Below, piece after piece: positions 25,478 through 34,475 of a stretch of DNA of 64,000 nt; within the stretch, counting starts at the first letter, position 1, and each line of letters begins with the position of its first letter. The position numbers and the translations under genes are program-made. Source of the stretch: Caballeronia sp. GAFFF1 (GTDB lineage Bacteria > Pseudomonadota > Gammaproteobacteria > Burkholderiales > Burkholderiaceae). Under the pieces are notes generated by a model, which was not told the DNA's origin, made no database searches, and saw only the letters and a list, made by a program, of their open reading frames with translations. The stretch lies in NCBI RefSeq assembly GCF_023630705.1, contig NZ_JALQEM010000016.1, forward strand, positions 1 through 64,000, read 5' to 3'.

Positions 25478-26740
25478 TTACCGCATCAACTCTGAAAAGG
25501 GAATGAACCGTACCGTCTCGCCTGCGCTGATCGCGTGATTCGGCGGATTGTCGATGAGGCCGTCGCCCCAGACGGTGGACGTCAGCACCGCCGAACTCTG
25601 GTTCGGGAAGAGATCGAGGCCGCCGCCGTCGTTCACGCGCGCGCGCAGAAACTCGTTGCGCCGGTCGCCTTTTTTCTGCGTGAAGTCGGCGCGCATGGAG
25701 TAGACGCGCGGCGCGACATCCTCGACGCCCGCGAGCCGCAACACGAACGGCCGCACGAAGAGCAAGAACGTGCAAAAGCTCGAAACCGGATTCCCCGGCA
25801 AGCCGATGAAAAACGCCTTCTGCCCGCCTTCGCCGCGCCGGACCGCGCCGAACGCGAGCGGCTTGCCCGGCTTCATCGCGATTTGCCACATGGCGATGCG
25901 CCCTTCTGCTTCGACCGCCGGCTTCACGTGATCTTCCTCGCCGACGGAAACGCCGCCGCACGTCAGAATCAGATCGTGGTCGAGCGCGGCGCGGCGCAGG
26001 GTGTCGCGCGTGGCATCGAGCCGGTCAGCGACGATGCCGAAGTCCGTCACGTCGCAGCCGAGCTTCGCGAGCAGCGCGCGCAGCGTGAAGCGGTTCGAGT
26101 TGTAGATGGCGCCGGGCGCGAGCGGCTCGCCGGGCATGCGCAGTTCGTCGCCGGTGAAGAAAATCGCGACGCGCACGCGCCGCGTCACATCCAGCGCCGC
26201 GCAGCCGACCGACGCCGCGAGACCGAGCGCCTGCGGCGTCAGCCGCGCGCCGGCGCGCAAAATGACCGAGCCGCGCTCGATGTCCGCGCCCTGCCGCGTG
26301 ATCCATTCGCCGGCAGCGGGCGGCTGCGTGAACGCAACGGTGCCATCGTCCGACGCCTGCGCCATTTCCTGCATCACGACGGCATCCGCGCCCGGCGGAA
26401 CCGTCGCGCCCGTGAAAATGCGCGCCGCCGTGCCTGCTGCGAGCGGCTCGGCCGTGTGTCCGGCCGGGATGCGCTGCGAGACGCGCAGTTTGAGCGGCGC
26501 GGCGTCGCTGGCGGCGGCGAGAACGGCGGTGCAGACCGCGTAGCCGTCCATCGCGCTCGTGTGCATCGGCGGGACGTCGAGCGGCGAGGTCACGTCGGCG
26601 GCGAGCACGCGCCCGAGCGCGTCGAGCGTGTCGATACGCTCGGTGTCCGTCACCGGGCGCGCGGCGTCGAGCAGACGACCGAGGGCATCGGCTGTGGCGA
26701 GCATCGGAGGACGAGAGGAACCGGCTGACGGAGAGGACAT
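25478..26740 (-). CDS. moeA: Molybdopterin molybdenumtransferase MoeA
   Basis: MoeA inserts molybdate into adenylylated molybdopterin. The 420-residue protein has the LDVPPMHTSAMDGYAV motif early, IFTGATVPPGADAVVMQEM, DLILTCGGVSVGEEDHVK in the MPT-binding domain and FIGLPGNPVSSF further on. Start: the ATG at 26740 gives an N-terminus slightly longer than usual, and one at 26704 (MLATADALGRLL) is possible. It leads the moeA-moaD-moaE unit; a TACAAT at 26802-26797 may be its -10. Confidence 0.93.
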   Translation of the reverse strand: MSSPSAGSSRPPMLATADALGRLLDAARPVTDTERIDTLDALGRVLAADVTSPLDVPPMHTSAMDGYAVCTAVLAAASDAAPLKLRVSQRIPAGHTAEPLAAGTAARIFTGATVPPGADAVVMQEMAQASDDGTVAFTQPPAAGEWITRQGADIERGSVILRAGARLTPQALGLAASVGCAALDVTRRVRVAIFFTGDELRMPGEPLAPGAIYNSNRFTLRALLAKLGCDVTDFGIVADRLDATRDTLRRAALDHDLILTCGGVSVGEEDHVKPAVEAEGRIAMWQIAMKPGKPLAFGAVRRGEGGQKAFFIGLPGNPVSSFCTFLLFVRPFVLRLAGVEDVAPRVYSMRADFTQKKGDRRNEFLRARVNDGGGLDLFPNQSSAVLTSTVWGDGLIDNPPNHAISAGETVRFIPFSELMR

Positions 26741-26861
26741 GGCTTCGCTGGAGCGCGGCGCGCTGAAGGAATGGAAAAATGAGGCTATTGGCAACTATTG
26801 TAGCGACTCATCGCGCGGCACCCGACACCCGCCGCCGCGCGCGAAAGCTGCCCCGCCCCAG

Positions 26862-26870
26862 TGATACACT
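26862..26870 (+). promoter_or_regulatory. Extended -10 promoter of the Nudix gene
   Basis: TGATACACT is an extended -10 element (hexamer TACACT 26865-26870), 27 bases before the ATG. It resembles the elements before ffs and dnaX. Confidence 0.5.
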
Positions 26871-26897
26871 CGCAGCACACTTCCAGCGTCCATTTCC

Positions 26898-27443
26898 ATG
26901 AAATTCTGTTCCGTCTGCGGCCACGAGGTCGGCCTGAGCATTCCGCCCGGCGACAACCGCGAGCGATTCGTCTGCAACAACTGCGGCACCGTGCACTACC
27001 AGAACCCGCGCAACGTCGTGGGCACCGTGCCCGTGTGGGACGACAAGGTGCTTCTGTGCCGCCGCGCGATCGAGCCGCGCTACGGCTACTGGACGCTGCC
27101 CGCCGGCTTCATGGAAATGGAAGAGACGACGAGCGAAGGCGCCGCCCGCGAAACGCTGGAAGAAGCCGGCGCGCGCGTCGAAATACAGAGCCTCTTCACG
27201 CTGCTGAACGTGCCGCACGTGCATCAGGTGCATCTGTTCTATCTCGCGCGACTGCTCGATATCGAACTGGATCCCGGCGAGGAAAGTCTGGAAGTGCGGC
27301 TCTTTGAGGAGAGCGAAATTCCGTGGGACGAGATCGCGTTCCCGACCGTCGGCCAGACGCTGCGCTTTTTCTTCGCCGACCGCGCCGCCGGCAACTTCAC
27401 GCTGCATACCGGCGACATTTTCCGCACGCTGCGCGAAGGTTGA
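26898..27443 (+). CDS. Nudix hydrolase with N-terminal zinc ribbon
   Basis: A 181-residue Nudix hydrolase. The N-terminal zinc ribbon has two Cys pairs, CSVC and CNNC, near residues 4-7 and 26-29. The Nudix box is complete, G-x5-E-x7-R-E-x2-E-E-x-G, within [20 protein letters not shown] (about residues 70-89). This layout resembles NADH pyrophosphatase-like and ADP-ribose-type Nudix enzymes; the substrate is not determined. It stands first in a Nudix-aat-bpt-pyrD series common in Burkholderia, 16 bases before aat. Confidence 0.92.
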   Translation: MKFCSVCGHEVGLSIPPGDNRERFVCNNCGTVHYQNPRNVVGTVPVWDDKVLLCRRAIEPRYGYWTLPAGFMEMEETTSEGAARETLEEAGARVEIQSLFTLLNVPHVHQVHLFYLARLLDIELDPGEESLEVRLFEESEIPWDEIAFPTVGQTLRFFFADRAAGNFTLHTGDIFRTLREG

Positions 27444-27459
27444 ACGGCGCAGGACGATC

Positions 27460-28200
27460 ATGGTTCCCTGGCTCGCTCACGACGATCCGTTTCCGCCGGT
27501 CGAGCGCGCGCTCGGCGCATCGAGCGGCGCGCCGGGCCTGCTCGCCGCGAGCGCCGATCTTCTGCCTTCGCGGCTCGTCGACGCATACCGGCGCGGCATC
27601 TTCCCGTGGTATTCGGACGGACAGCCCGTGCTGTGGTGGAGCCCCGATCCGCGCATGGTGCTCGTGCCCGCCGAGTTCAAGGTGTCGCATTCGCTGCGCA
27701 AGACGGTCAAACGCGTTCTTCGCGACGATGCATGGGAAGTGCGCGTGGACCACGACTTTCCCGCCGTGATGCGCGCCTGCGCCGACACGCCGCGCGAAGG
27801 CCAGCGCGGCACGTGGATCACGGCGGATATCGTGGAGGCTTATACGTCGCTGCATCGCGCGGGCGAGGCGCACAGCATCGAGACCTGGCGCGACGGCGTG
27901 CGCGTGGGCGGGCTGTATGGCGTATCGTTCGGGCGCATGTTCTTCGGCGAATCCATGTTCGCGCACGAAACGGATGCCTCGAAAATCGCGCTCGCGGCAC
28001 TTGTCGGACACTTGCGCCGCCACAAAATAGAGATGATAGACTGCCAGCAGAACACGTCGCATCTGGCGTCGCTGGGCGGCCGCGAGATTCCTCGCCGCGC
28101 GTTCGTCGCGCATCTGCGCCGCGCGGTCGCCGAAGCGCCGATCCCGTGGCGCTTCGACAAGTCCGTGCTGATCGACCTCATCGGCACGGCCGCGCCCTGA
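27460..28200 (+). CDS. aat: Leucyl/phenylalanyl-tRNA-protein transferase
   Basis: Transfers Leu or Phe from tRNA to proteins with N-terminal Arg or Lys, creating degrons for ClpAPS. The 246-residue product has the family signatures [51 protein letters not shown]-type sequence, and [24 protein letters not shown]. The ATG at 27460 is preceded by AGGA. It is followed after 132 bases by bpt, the second N-end-rule transferase. Confidence 0.97.
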   Translation: MVPWLAHDDPFPPVERALGASSGAPGLLAASADLLPSRLVDAYRRGIFPWYSDGQPVLWWSPDPRMVLVPAEFKVSHSLRKTVKRVLRDDAWEVRVDHDFPAVMRACADTPREGQRGTWITADIVEAYTSLHRAGEAHSIETWRDGVRVGGLYGVSFGRMFFGESMFAHETDASKIALAALVGHLRRHKIEMIDCQQNTSHLASLGGREIPRRAFVAHLRRAVAEAPIPWRFDKSVLIDLIGTAAP

Positions 28201-28332
28201 TCATCCCAAGCCCGCGCCGGGCGCACCGTTTGCGACGCAAGTACTCAGACAAGCACGATCCGCCGCGCACGCCTTCGCCGACAGCGAAGCGCACGCGGCA
28301 ACGAAGAGACGACGCCTGCGAGAGCCGCCAAA

Positions 28333-29160
28333 GTGACACATCCGAACGAGCTGCCACTGTCACCGCTTTCCGCGCTGCAATTCTATGCAACAGCGCCTTA
28401 CCCTTGCAGTTATCTGGAGGGCCGCGTGGCGCGCTCGCAAGTCGCGACGCCCAGCCACCTGATCAACTCCGACGTCTACACGGAACTCGTCAAGGGGGGC
28501 TTCCGGCGCTCGGGCGTCTTCACGTATCGCCCGTACTGCGACGGCTGCCGCGCCTGCGTGCCGGTACGCGTGCCCGTCGCGCGCTTCGCGCCGAACCGCG
28601 CGCAGCGGCGCGTGTGGAAGCAGCACGGCAATCTGATCGCGAGCGTCGCGCCGCTGCATTACGACGAAGAGCACTACGCGCTTTACATGCGCTATCAGTC
28701 GGCGCGGCACGCGGGCGGCGGCATGGACCGCGACAGCCGCGACCAATACGAGCAGTTTCTGCTGCAAAGCCGGATCAACTCGCGGCTCGTCGAGTTCCGC
28801 GAGCCCGCGTCGCCGGACACTCCGGATGCGCCCGGCGCGCTGCGCATGATCAGCATGATCGACATTCTGGGCGACGGGCTCTCGTCTGTGTACACGTTCT
28901 TCGAGCCCGACTTGCCGAAGACGAGTTACGGCACCTTCAACATCCTGTGGCAGATCGAGCAGGCGCGAAGCCTGGACTTGCCGCACGTCTATCTCGGCTA
29001 CTGGATACGCGAGAGCGAAAAGATGGCGTACAAGGCCAATTTCCGGCCGCTGGAAGGGCTCGTCGATGGCCGCTGGTCCGTGCTCGACCCCGCGACGACG
29101 CACTCGGCCGGCGCCCTGCCGATGCCGGGCCGCGGCAACGGACCGGGCCAGCCGAAATAA
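28333..29160 (+). CDS. bpt: Leucyl-type N-end-rule aminoacyl transferase Bpt (ATE family)
   Basis: The 275-residue protein is homologous to eukaryotic arginyltransferase ATE1 but, as shown for the Vibrio enzyme, the bacterial Bpt transfers Leu to N-terminal Asp or Glu. The cysteine motif CDGCRAC is near residues 70-76, and [20 protein letters not shown] near the C-terminus is highly typical. The start is GTG at 28333, matching the usual [18 protein letters not shown] beginning. With aat it brings two classes of N-terminal residues into the ClpS/ClpA pathway. Confidence 0.95.
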   Translation: MTHPNELPLSPLSALQFYATAPYPCSYLEGRVARSQVATPSHLINSDVYTELVKGGFRRSGVFTYRPYCDGCRACVPVRVPVARFAPNRAQRRVWKQHGNLIASVAPLHYDEEHYALYMRYQSARHAGGGMDRDSRDQYEQFLLQSRINSRLVEFREPASPDTPDAPGALRMISMIDILGDGLSSVYTFFEPDLPKTSYGTFNILWQIEQARSLDLPHVYLGYWIRESEKMAYKANFRPLEGLVDGRWSVLDPATTHSAGALPMPGRGNGPGQPK

Positions 29161-29256
29161 CGGCGTCCACGGGCCATTTCGTCCGGCTCCGGGCGCGCGT
29201 GACAAAGCCGTTAAAATAGCGGTCTTAAAAAAATTCGCCGTCGCCGGCGCTCATCC

Positions 29257-30288
29257 GTGTTCAGTTCTCTCTACCCGCTCGCGCGTTCGCGCCTTTTTCG
29301 CATGGACGCGGAAGACGCGCATCACCTGACCTTGCGCATGCTCCGCGCGGCCGGCCGCACCGGACTCGCCGGCGTGCTCGGCAAGCGCGGTCCCGATTCG
29401 CCGCGCACCGTGATGGGCCTCACGTTCAGCAATCCGGTCGGACTCGCGGCGGGACTGGACAAAGACGGCGCGTGCATCGACGGACTCGCGGCGCTCGGCT
29501 TCGGCTTCATCGAAGTGGGCACCGTGACGCCGCGCGCGCAGCCGGGCAATCCGCGCCCGCGCATCTTCCGCTTGCCGGAAGCGGACGCGCTCATCAACCG
29601 GATGGGCTTCAACAACGGCGGCGTCGATCAGTTCGTCGCGAACGTGCAGGCCGCGCGTTATCGCGGCGTGCTCGGGCTCAACATCGGCAAGAACGCGGAT
29701 ACGCCGATGGAGCGCGCCGCCGAAGACTATCTGTACTGTCTCGAACGCGTGTATCCGTTCGCGAGCTACGTGACGATCAACATTTCGTCGCCGAACACGA
29801 AGAACCTGCGGCAACTTCAGGGCGCGGGCGAACTCGACGCGCTGCTCGGCGCGCTGAAGGACAAGCAACAGCGTTTGTCCGATCTGCACGGCAAGCTCGT
29901 GCCGCTCGCGCTGAAAATCGCGCCCGATCTCGACGACGAGCAGATCAAGTCGATCGCGGGCACACTGCTCGCGCTTCGCATCGACGGGGTGATCGCCACC
30001 AACACGACGCTTTCGCGCACGGCCGTCGCGGGCATGGCGCACGGCGACGAAGCGGGCGGCCTGTCGGGGCGTCCGGTGTTCGATGCATCCAACGAAGTGA
30101 TCCGCAAATTGCGCGCGGAAGTAGGCACGGAAGTGCCGATCATCGGCGTGGGCGGCATCTTCTCCGGCGCGGATGCGCGCGCGAAGCTCGCCGCGGGCGC
30201 ATCGCTCGTGCAGATCTACACGGGGCTGATTTATCGCGGGCCGGCGCTCGTCACCGAATGCGTCGAGTCGCTCGCGCAGAGAATATAG
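29257..30288 (+). CDS. pyrD: Dihydroorotate dehydrogenase, quinone-linked (class 2)
   Basis: Oxidises dihydroorotate to orotate in pyrimidine synthesis, with FMN and membrane quinone. The 343-residue product has the class 2 N-terminal amphipathic segment ([21 protein letters not shown]) for membrane contact, [13 protein letters not shown], the active-site loop [14 protein letters not shown] and the phosphate loop [11 protein letters not shown]. The start is GTG at 29257 with no evident Shine-Dalgarno. TAAAAT at 29212-29217 may be a -10. Confidence 0.97.
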   Translation: MFSSLYPLARSRLFRMDAEDAHHLTLRMLRAAGRTGLAGVLGKRGPDSPRTVMGLTFSNPVGLAAGLDKDGACIDGLAALGFGFIEVGTVTPRAQPGNPRPRIFRLPEADALINRMGFNNGGVDQFVANVQAARYRGVLGLNIGKNADTPMERAAEDYLYCLERVYPFASYVTINISSPNTKNLRQLQGAGELDALLGALKDKQQRLSDLHGKLVPLALKIAPDLDDEQIKSIAGTLLALRIDGVIATNTTLSRTAVAGMAHGDEAGGLSGRPVFDASNEVIRKLRAEVGTEVPIIGVGGIFSGADARAKLAAGASLVQIYTGLIYRGPALVTECVESLAQRI

Positions 30289-30402
30289 ACATAAGCAAAC
30301 GATCTTACGCGCCGGTTGCAGTTTCTCTATGATGCCGCACCTATCGGGCGCGGCGCGGGAAGAAGCGGCGCGCCACTTTGCCAACACGAGGAGAACAACA
30401 CG

Positions 30403-31203
30403 ATGAACCTGTCCATGCTCAAAAAGCTCGTCGCCGCAAGCCTGATCGGCGCGGCGTTCACCGCGGTCACGGCCACGGCGCACGCAGAAGACCTGCTCGA
30501 TCAGGTCAAGCAGCGCGGCACGCTGCGCGTCGGTCTGGAAGGCACGTTCCCGCCTTTCAACTCGAAGGCGCCGTCGGGCGAGCTCGTCGGCTTCGACGTG
30601 GATATCGCGAAAGCCGTCGCCGCCAGGCTCGGCGTGAAGCCGGAGTTCGTCACGACGGAGTGGAGCGGCATCATCGCGGGGTTGCAGGCAGGCAAGTTCG
30701 ACGTGATCGTGAACCAGGTCGGCATCACCGACAAGCGCAAGGAAACGCTCGACTTCTCGCCGGCGTACACGTACTCGAACGCGCAGCTGATTCAGCGCGC
30801 CGACGACAAGCGTGATTACAAGTCGCTCGACGATCTGAAGGGCAAGAAGCTCGGCGTCGGCCTCGGCACGAACTACATGGACATGGCGAAGTCGGTGCCG
30901 GGCATCGACGTGAAGACGTACCCGGGCGCGCCGGAATATCTGCGCGATCTGGCCGCGGGGCGTCTGGACGCCGCGCTCAACGACCGCCTGATGCTCGCGT
31001 ACTTGCTCAAGAACTCGCAGTTGCCGCTGCGCACGGGCGCGAACGTCGGCGCGGGCAATCCGTCGGGCATTCCGTTCAAGAAGGGCAATCCGAAGTTCGC
31101 GAAGGCGATCGACGACGCGATGACCCAGCTCGAACAGGACGGCACGTTCGCGAAGATCTCCGACAAGTGGTTCGGCATCGACGTGACGAAGCCGGCGAAG
31201 TAA
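30403..31203 (+). CDS. Amino-acid (cystine-type) ABC transporter binding protein
   Basis: A 266-residue SBP_bac_3 protein. A signal peptide ending ATAHA-ED precedes the ligand domain: LLDQVKQRGTLRVGLEGTFPPFNSK, GFDVDIAKAVAARLGVKPEFVTTEWSGIIAGLQAGKFDVIVNQVGITDKR. This resembles the cystine-binding FliY/TcyJ group. The ATG at 30403 follows GAGGAG. A hairpin with T-rich tail separates it from the permease gene, which would give more binding protein than permease. Confidence 0.9.
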   Translation: MNLSMLKKLVAASLIGAAFTAVTATAHAEDLLDQVKQRGTLRVGLEGTFPPFNSKAPSGELVGFDVDIAKAVAARLGVKPEFVTTEWSGIIAGLQAGKFDVIVNQVGITDKRKETLDFSPAYTYSNAQLIQRADDKRDYKSLDDLKGKKLGVGLGTNYMDMAKSVPGIDVKTYPGAPEYLRDLAAGRLDAALNDRLMLAYLLKNSQLPLRTGANVGAGNPSGIPFKKGNPKFAKAIDDAMTQLEQDGTFAKISDKWFGIDVTKPAK

Positions 31204-31227
31204 GCACGCGACTGCGCACGCATGATC

Positions 31228-31264
31228 GGGCGGCATCGTCTAACGGTGCCGCCCTTCTCTTTTT
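31228..31264 (+). terminator. Hairpin terminator/attenuator between binding protein and permease genes
   Basis: An 11-bp stem, GGGCGGCATCG (31228-31238) with CGGTGCCGCCC (31244-31254), one G-T, five-base loop, followed by TTCTCTTTT. It can act as a partial terminator. Confidence 0.8.
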
Positions 31265-31349
31265 CGCGTCCGGTTTATGATGTGCGCTTTCGCGCGCCGC
31301 CCGGTTCTTCGTTTCGATCCGCGCGCTTTCCGCTTACGTTTTTCCGTTC

Positions 31350-32009
31350 ATGTCGACCACTTCCCTGCTGGTTCAATCGGCGCCAGTGCTGGCGCAAGGC
31401 GCGCTGCTGACGATCAAGTTCGCGCTGTACTCGATGTTCTTCGGCCTCATCGCGGCCACGGTGCTGGCGCTGATGGGCATCAGCCGCAACCGCGCGCTCG
31501 TCGGCATCGGCCGCGTGTACGTCAGCGTGATGCGCGGCACGCCGCTCCTCGTGCAGATTTTCGTGATCTATTACGGCTTGCCGAGCCTCGGCATCTCGCT
31601 CGAACCGACGCCCGCAGGCGTCATCGCGCTATCGGCCAACGTGGCGGCGTATCTGTCGGAAAGCATGCGCGGCGCGATTCTCGGCATTCACAGCGGGCAA
31701 TGGCTCGCGGCGTACAGTCTCGGCCTGTCGCGCACGCAGACGCTGCGCTACGTGATCGGGCCGCAGGCGCTGCGCATCGCGGTGCCGAGTCTTTCGAACA
31801 GCCTCATCAGTCTTATCAAGGATACGTCGCTCGTGTCGGTCATCACCGTGACCGAGCTTTTGCGTAGCGCGCAGGAAGTGATCGCAGCGACGTATCAGCC
31901 GCTGCCGCTCTATCTGGCGGCGGCCTTCGTCTACTGGCTGCTGTGCAGCGTGCTGGAAGTCGTGCAACGCGTGTTCGAGCGGCGGCTCGCGCTGCCCGGG
32001 CGGCATTGA
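31350..32009 (+). CDS. Amino-acid ABC transporter permease (His/Glu/Gln/Arg/opine, cystine-like)
   Basis: A 219-residue permease with about five helices. The family core reads FALYSMFFGLIAATVLALM, then YVSVMRGTPLLVQIFVIYYGLP, and the EAA loop AAYSLGLSRTQTLRYVIGPQALRI. It goes with the binding protein upstream. No ATP-binding gene follows: the next gene is on the other strand after 28 bases. The system must borrow an ATPase from elsewhere or have lost it. Confidence 0.9.
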   Translation: MSTTSLLVQSAPVLAQGALLTIKFALYSMFFGLIAATVLALMGISRNRALVGIGRVYVSVMRGTPLLVQIFVIYYGLPSLGISLEPTPAGVIALSANVAAYLSESMRGAILGIHSGQWLAAYSLGLSRTQTLRYVIGPQALRIAVPSLSNSLISLIKDTSLVSVITVTELLRSAQEVIAATYQPLPLYLAAAFVYWLLCSVLEVVQRVFERRLALPGRH

Positions 32010-32037
32010 ACGCACCCGCGTCTTCGATGGCTTGCGT

Positions 32038-33009
32038 TCAGTCTTCCTCGAACGGAAAGCGCACGCCCAGATCGCGCCGCGCGGCGTCCATGATCGCCAT
32101 CATGCGCATCGACATGACATGCGGCATCACCGGGCTTTCGGTTAGACCCGCGCGCAGCAAGTCGCAGAAGTGCGCGGTCTCGTAGTTGAGGCCACCGCCC
32201 GAAAACGGCTCGTCGAGTTCCACCTTGCGGCCGTCCGTATAGGCGATGGTCGCGCGAGCCGGGTTCCACCAGTTCTCGTGAATCACCACGGTGCCTTTGG
32301 TGCCGCCGATGAGCGCGTCGCCGCGTCCTTGCAGGTCCATTCCGCAGAAAAGTTGCGCGATGCCGCGCGCGTGCTGCACGTTCAGGCTCGCGAAGACATC
32401 GACGCCAGTCGCGCCGACGCGACCGATGGTCTGCACATTGAGCGCCTCGCCGAGCCAGTCGACGGCGAGAAACGCCTCGTAGATGCCGATATCGAGCAAC
32501 GCGCCGCCGCCCGCGTCCAGCGAAAACGACGGATGATCCGCCGGCACGTCCGCCATCGAGCAGCCCGCGCGCACGAGGCCGATATCGCCGATCGGATCGG
32601 CCTGCAAATGCTCGCGCAAGCGTCGATACAGCGGGTAGAACGGCGGCTTCATCGCCTCCATGAAGAGGACCTTCGCGCCGCGCGCCGCGTCGATCATCTG
32701 CTGCAAGGTGCGCGCGTTCACGGCAGCGGGCTTCTCGCATAGCACGGGCTTGCCCGCGGCGAACGCGCGCAACGCATAGTGCGGATGGCTGTCCTGCATC
32801 GTCGCGACGTAGAGCGCGTCGATGTTCGCGAGCAAGGTATCGAAGTCATCGAATGCGGCAGCGCCGAACGGCTCGGCGAGCGCGCGCGCCGACTCGGGCC
32901 GCCGCGAAGACACACCCGCGAGCGTCGCGCCCTCGACGTGTTGCAGGCTCTCGGCGAAGCGCCGCGCGATGCGCCCCGCGCCGACGATGCCCCAGCGTAT
33001 CGATTCCAT
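32038..33009 (-). CDS. Gfo/Idh/MocA family oxidoreductase
   Basis: A 323-residue NAD(P)-dependent oxidoreductase. The Rossmann motif WGIVGAGRIARRFAESL is at the N-terminus, the cofactor/catalytic segment GKPVLCEKPAAVN near residue 90, and GGALLDIGIYEAFLAVDWLGE in the C-terminal domain. It resembles dihydrodiol dehydrogenase-like members; substrates in the family are mostly sugars and sugar derivatives. Start at 33009 from the family. It lies next to a GntR gene on the same strand but a terminator-like hairpin separates them. Confidence 0.88.
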   Translation of the reverse strand: MESIRWGIVGAGRIARRFAESLQHVEGATLAGVSSRRPESARALAEPFGAAAFDDFDTLLANIDALYVATMQDSHPHYALRAFAAGKPVLCEKPAAVNARTLQQMIDAARGAKVLFMEAMKPPFYPLYRRLREHLQADPIGDIGLVRAGCSMADVPADHPSFSLDAGGGALLDIGIYEAFLAVDWLGEALNVQTIGRVGATGVDVFASLNVQHARGIAQLFCGMDLQGRGDALIGGTKGTVVIHENWWNPARATIAYTDGRKVELDEPFSGGGLNYETAHFCDLLRAGLTESPVMPHVMSMRMMAIMDAARRDLGVRFPFEED

Positions 33010-33073
33010 GTATGTTGCCTCCGGGATGTGTGTCGTGCGGGGATTGTGCCTGATCGCGCCGCGCGAAAACGAC

Positions 33074-33098
33074 AAAGCCGGGCACGAGGCCCGGCTTT
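33074..33098 (-). terminator. Hairpin after the GntR regulator gene
   Basis: A 10-bp perfect stem (AAAGCCGGGC and its reverse complement, five-base loop) lies 67 bases past the gntR stop. On the minus strand GTCGTTTT follows, a modest T-tract. Confidence 0.65.
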
Positions 33099-33165
33099 CA
33101 TCGGACGATGCAGGTGCTCTGCGCCTTCGCGCCGACAGCGACAGCGACAGCGCGCTGAAGACCGC

Positions 33166-33927
33166 TCAGGCTCCGGCCGACGCGTTCACGTCCGGCGGCG
33201 AGACCGGCTGGCTCGGCTGAATCATGCGTTCGAGCGAGAATGCGCGTCCCACTTCCTCCGCCGCCAGATCGACGAGCGAGCGCGTCGCGCGTTCGGCGGC
33301 TGCCGGGTCCTTCGCCTCGATGGCCTCGACGACGCTGCGCTGCGCCGCGAGCGTCGCCTCGCGCACGGACTCGATACCGTCCACGATCGGGTTCACCGTC
33401 ACGAGCGCGCCGCGCACGATGGCGGTCATCTGCCGGAAGAACTGGTTACCGCTCGCGGCCACGATGCGTGTGTGCAGCACTTCGTCGGCGGCCTGATACT
33501 CGGGCTCGCCGACCTGAAGGCGCGAAAGCGTATCGAACGCGTCGCGGATGCCGGCGATCTCGTCGGGCGTCGCGCGCGCAGCGGCGAGCGCGGCGGCGCG
33601 CGGCTCGATCAACATGCGGAATTCGATTACATCCCGCAAGAAAGTCTGATCCGGCTTCGCGCGAAAACGCCACGACACCACGTCTTCATCGATGAGACGC
33701 CAGTCGCTCATCGGCCGGATGCGCGTGCCGGTTTTCGGCCGCACGTCGAGCATGTGACGGGCGAGCAGCATCGAGAGCGCTTCGCGCATGACGGTGCGGC
33801 TCACGTCGAACTCTTTCGAAAGGATGTCTTGCGGCGGCAGTATCGCGCCGTATTTCTGCTCGACGATCCCCGAGACGAGCCCGTCCATGACCTTCGCCAC
33901 CAGCGACCGCTCTTTGTTTTCATCCAT
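33166..33927 (-). CDS. GntR family transcriptional regulator (FadR/FCD subfamily)
   Basis: A 253-residue regulator. The N-terminal winged helix reads YGAILPPQDILSKEFDVSRTVMREALSMLLARHMLDVRPKTGTRI (about residues 26-70) and the C-terminal FCD effector domain has FRMLIEPRAAALAAARATPDEI, followed by metal-ligand positions (D-x3-H in ADEVLHTRIV and later His). Such proteins mostly control sugar-acid or organic-acid catabolism. Effector and targets are unknown; the adjacent Gfo/Idh gene is a candidate. ATG at 33927, with GTG immediately before it. Confidence 0.9.
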   Translation of the reverse strand: MDENKERSLVAKVMDGLVSGIVEQKYGAILPPQDILSKEFDVSRTVMREALSMLLARHMLDVRPKTGTRIRPMSDWRLIDEDVVSWRFRAKPDQTFLRDVIEFRMLIEPRAAALAAARATPDEIAGIRDAFDTLSRLQVGEPEYQAADEVLHTRIVAASGNQFFRQMTAIVRGALVTVNPIVDGIESVREATLAAQRSVVEAIEAKDPAAAERATRSLVDLAAEEVGRAFSLERMIQPSQPVSPPDVNASAGA

Positions 33928-34203
33928 CACGCTTCTCCCCTATCCGCCTGTCCGTAGCCCATGTGTGTCTGTGCGCGTCGCTCTCACGCGTCCCGTGGCG
34001 GCCAAGGCGACGAATTTCCGAACATCCATTCGTCGCACTACACGTTGCGTCTTCGTCGCGTCGAAAACCAGTGCGGAATTTCCTGACAGGGTATTCCCTC
34101 TGATCGCCGCGCCCGAGCCGCCCGCGCTCGCCGCCGTTCCTAATCGTTGCGCACGCGTTGCCGCATTCGTTGCGGTATTCGTACGCTCAATTTCCTGTGC
34201 TCG
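33928..34203. other. Non-coding upstream region of gntR, candidate small-RNA locus on plus strand
   Basis: No credible protein gene on either strand. The minus strand must hold the gntR promoter. On the plus strand this region leads into the strong terminator at 34204-34269, so a divergent transcript of up to about 250 nt may be made here. A GGAAT...ATTCC inverted pair lies near 34076-34098. Confidence 0.4.
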
Positions 34204-34269
34204 CGCCGCGCGGGCGCCGTCATTCCTCAGGGAAACTGATGAATGACGGCGTCGCAGCGCGGCGTTTTT
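34204..34269 (+). terminator. Orphan intrinsic terminator on the plus strand
   Basis: Nested stem: outer CGCCGCG (34204-34210) with CGCGGCG (34258-34264); inner CGCCGTCATTC (34215-34225) with its reverse complement (34241-34251); upper TCAG/CTGA closing a GGAAA loop. TTTTT follows at once (34265-34269), with six more T shortly after. No plus-strand gene precedes it for more than 2 kb, so it likely ends an unannotated RNA. Confidence 0.75.
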
Positions 34270-34397
34270 GTGTGTTTTTTCGGCCAGAAAGCGTCAGCCG
34301 TTCATGCACTCATTTGAGCAAGCATCTCGTAGGCTTTCTGTGCGAACGCGAACGCTCGCTCGCGCGGGGGCGGCTATTGTATGACGCGATTACCTGA

Positions 34398-34427
34398 ATT
34401 CTCATGCAGTGCTTAGTTCATGAGAAT
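34398..34427. repeat. 9-bp inverted repeat downstream of the GT4 gene
   Basis: ATTCTCATG (34398-34406) and CATGAGAAT (34419-34427) are perfect reverse complements 12 bases apart. There is no T-run on either strand, so it may be an operator or an mRNA 3' hairpin. Confidence 0.7.
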
Positions 34428-34475
34428 GCCGCTTTGAAACGCCTTCGCATCGTTCGGCGCGGCGTATGGGGGCGC

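Noticed and set aside
33788-34246. 152-residue plus-strand frame running into the orphan terminator
   Set aside because: It starts inside gntR in antisense and has Ser/Arg/Ala-rich composition typical of a shadow; the transcript ending there is more likely non-coding.
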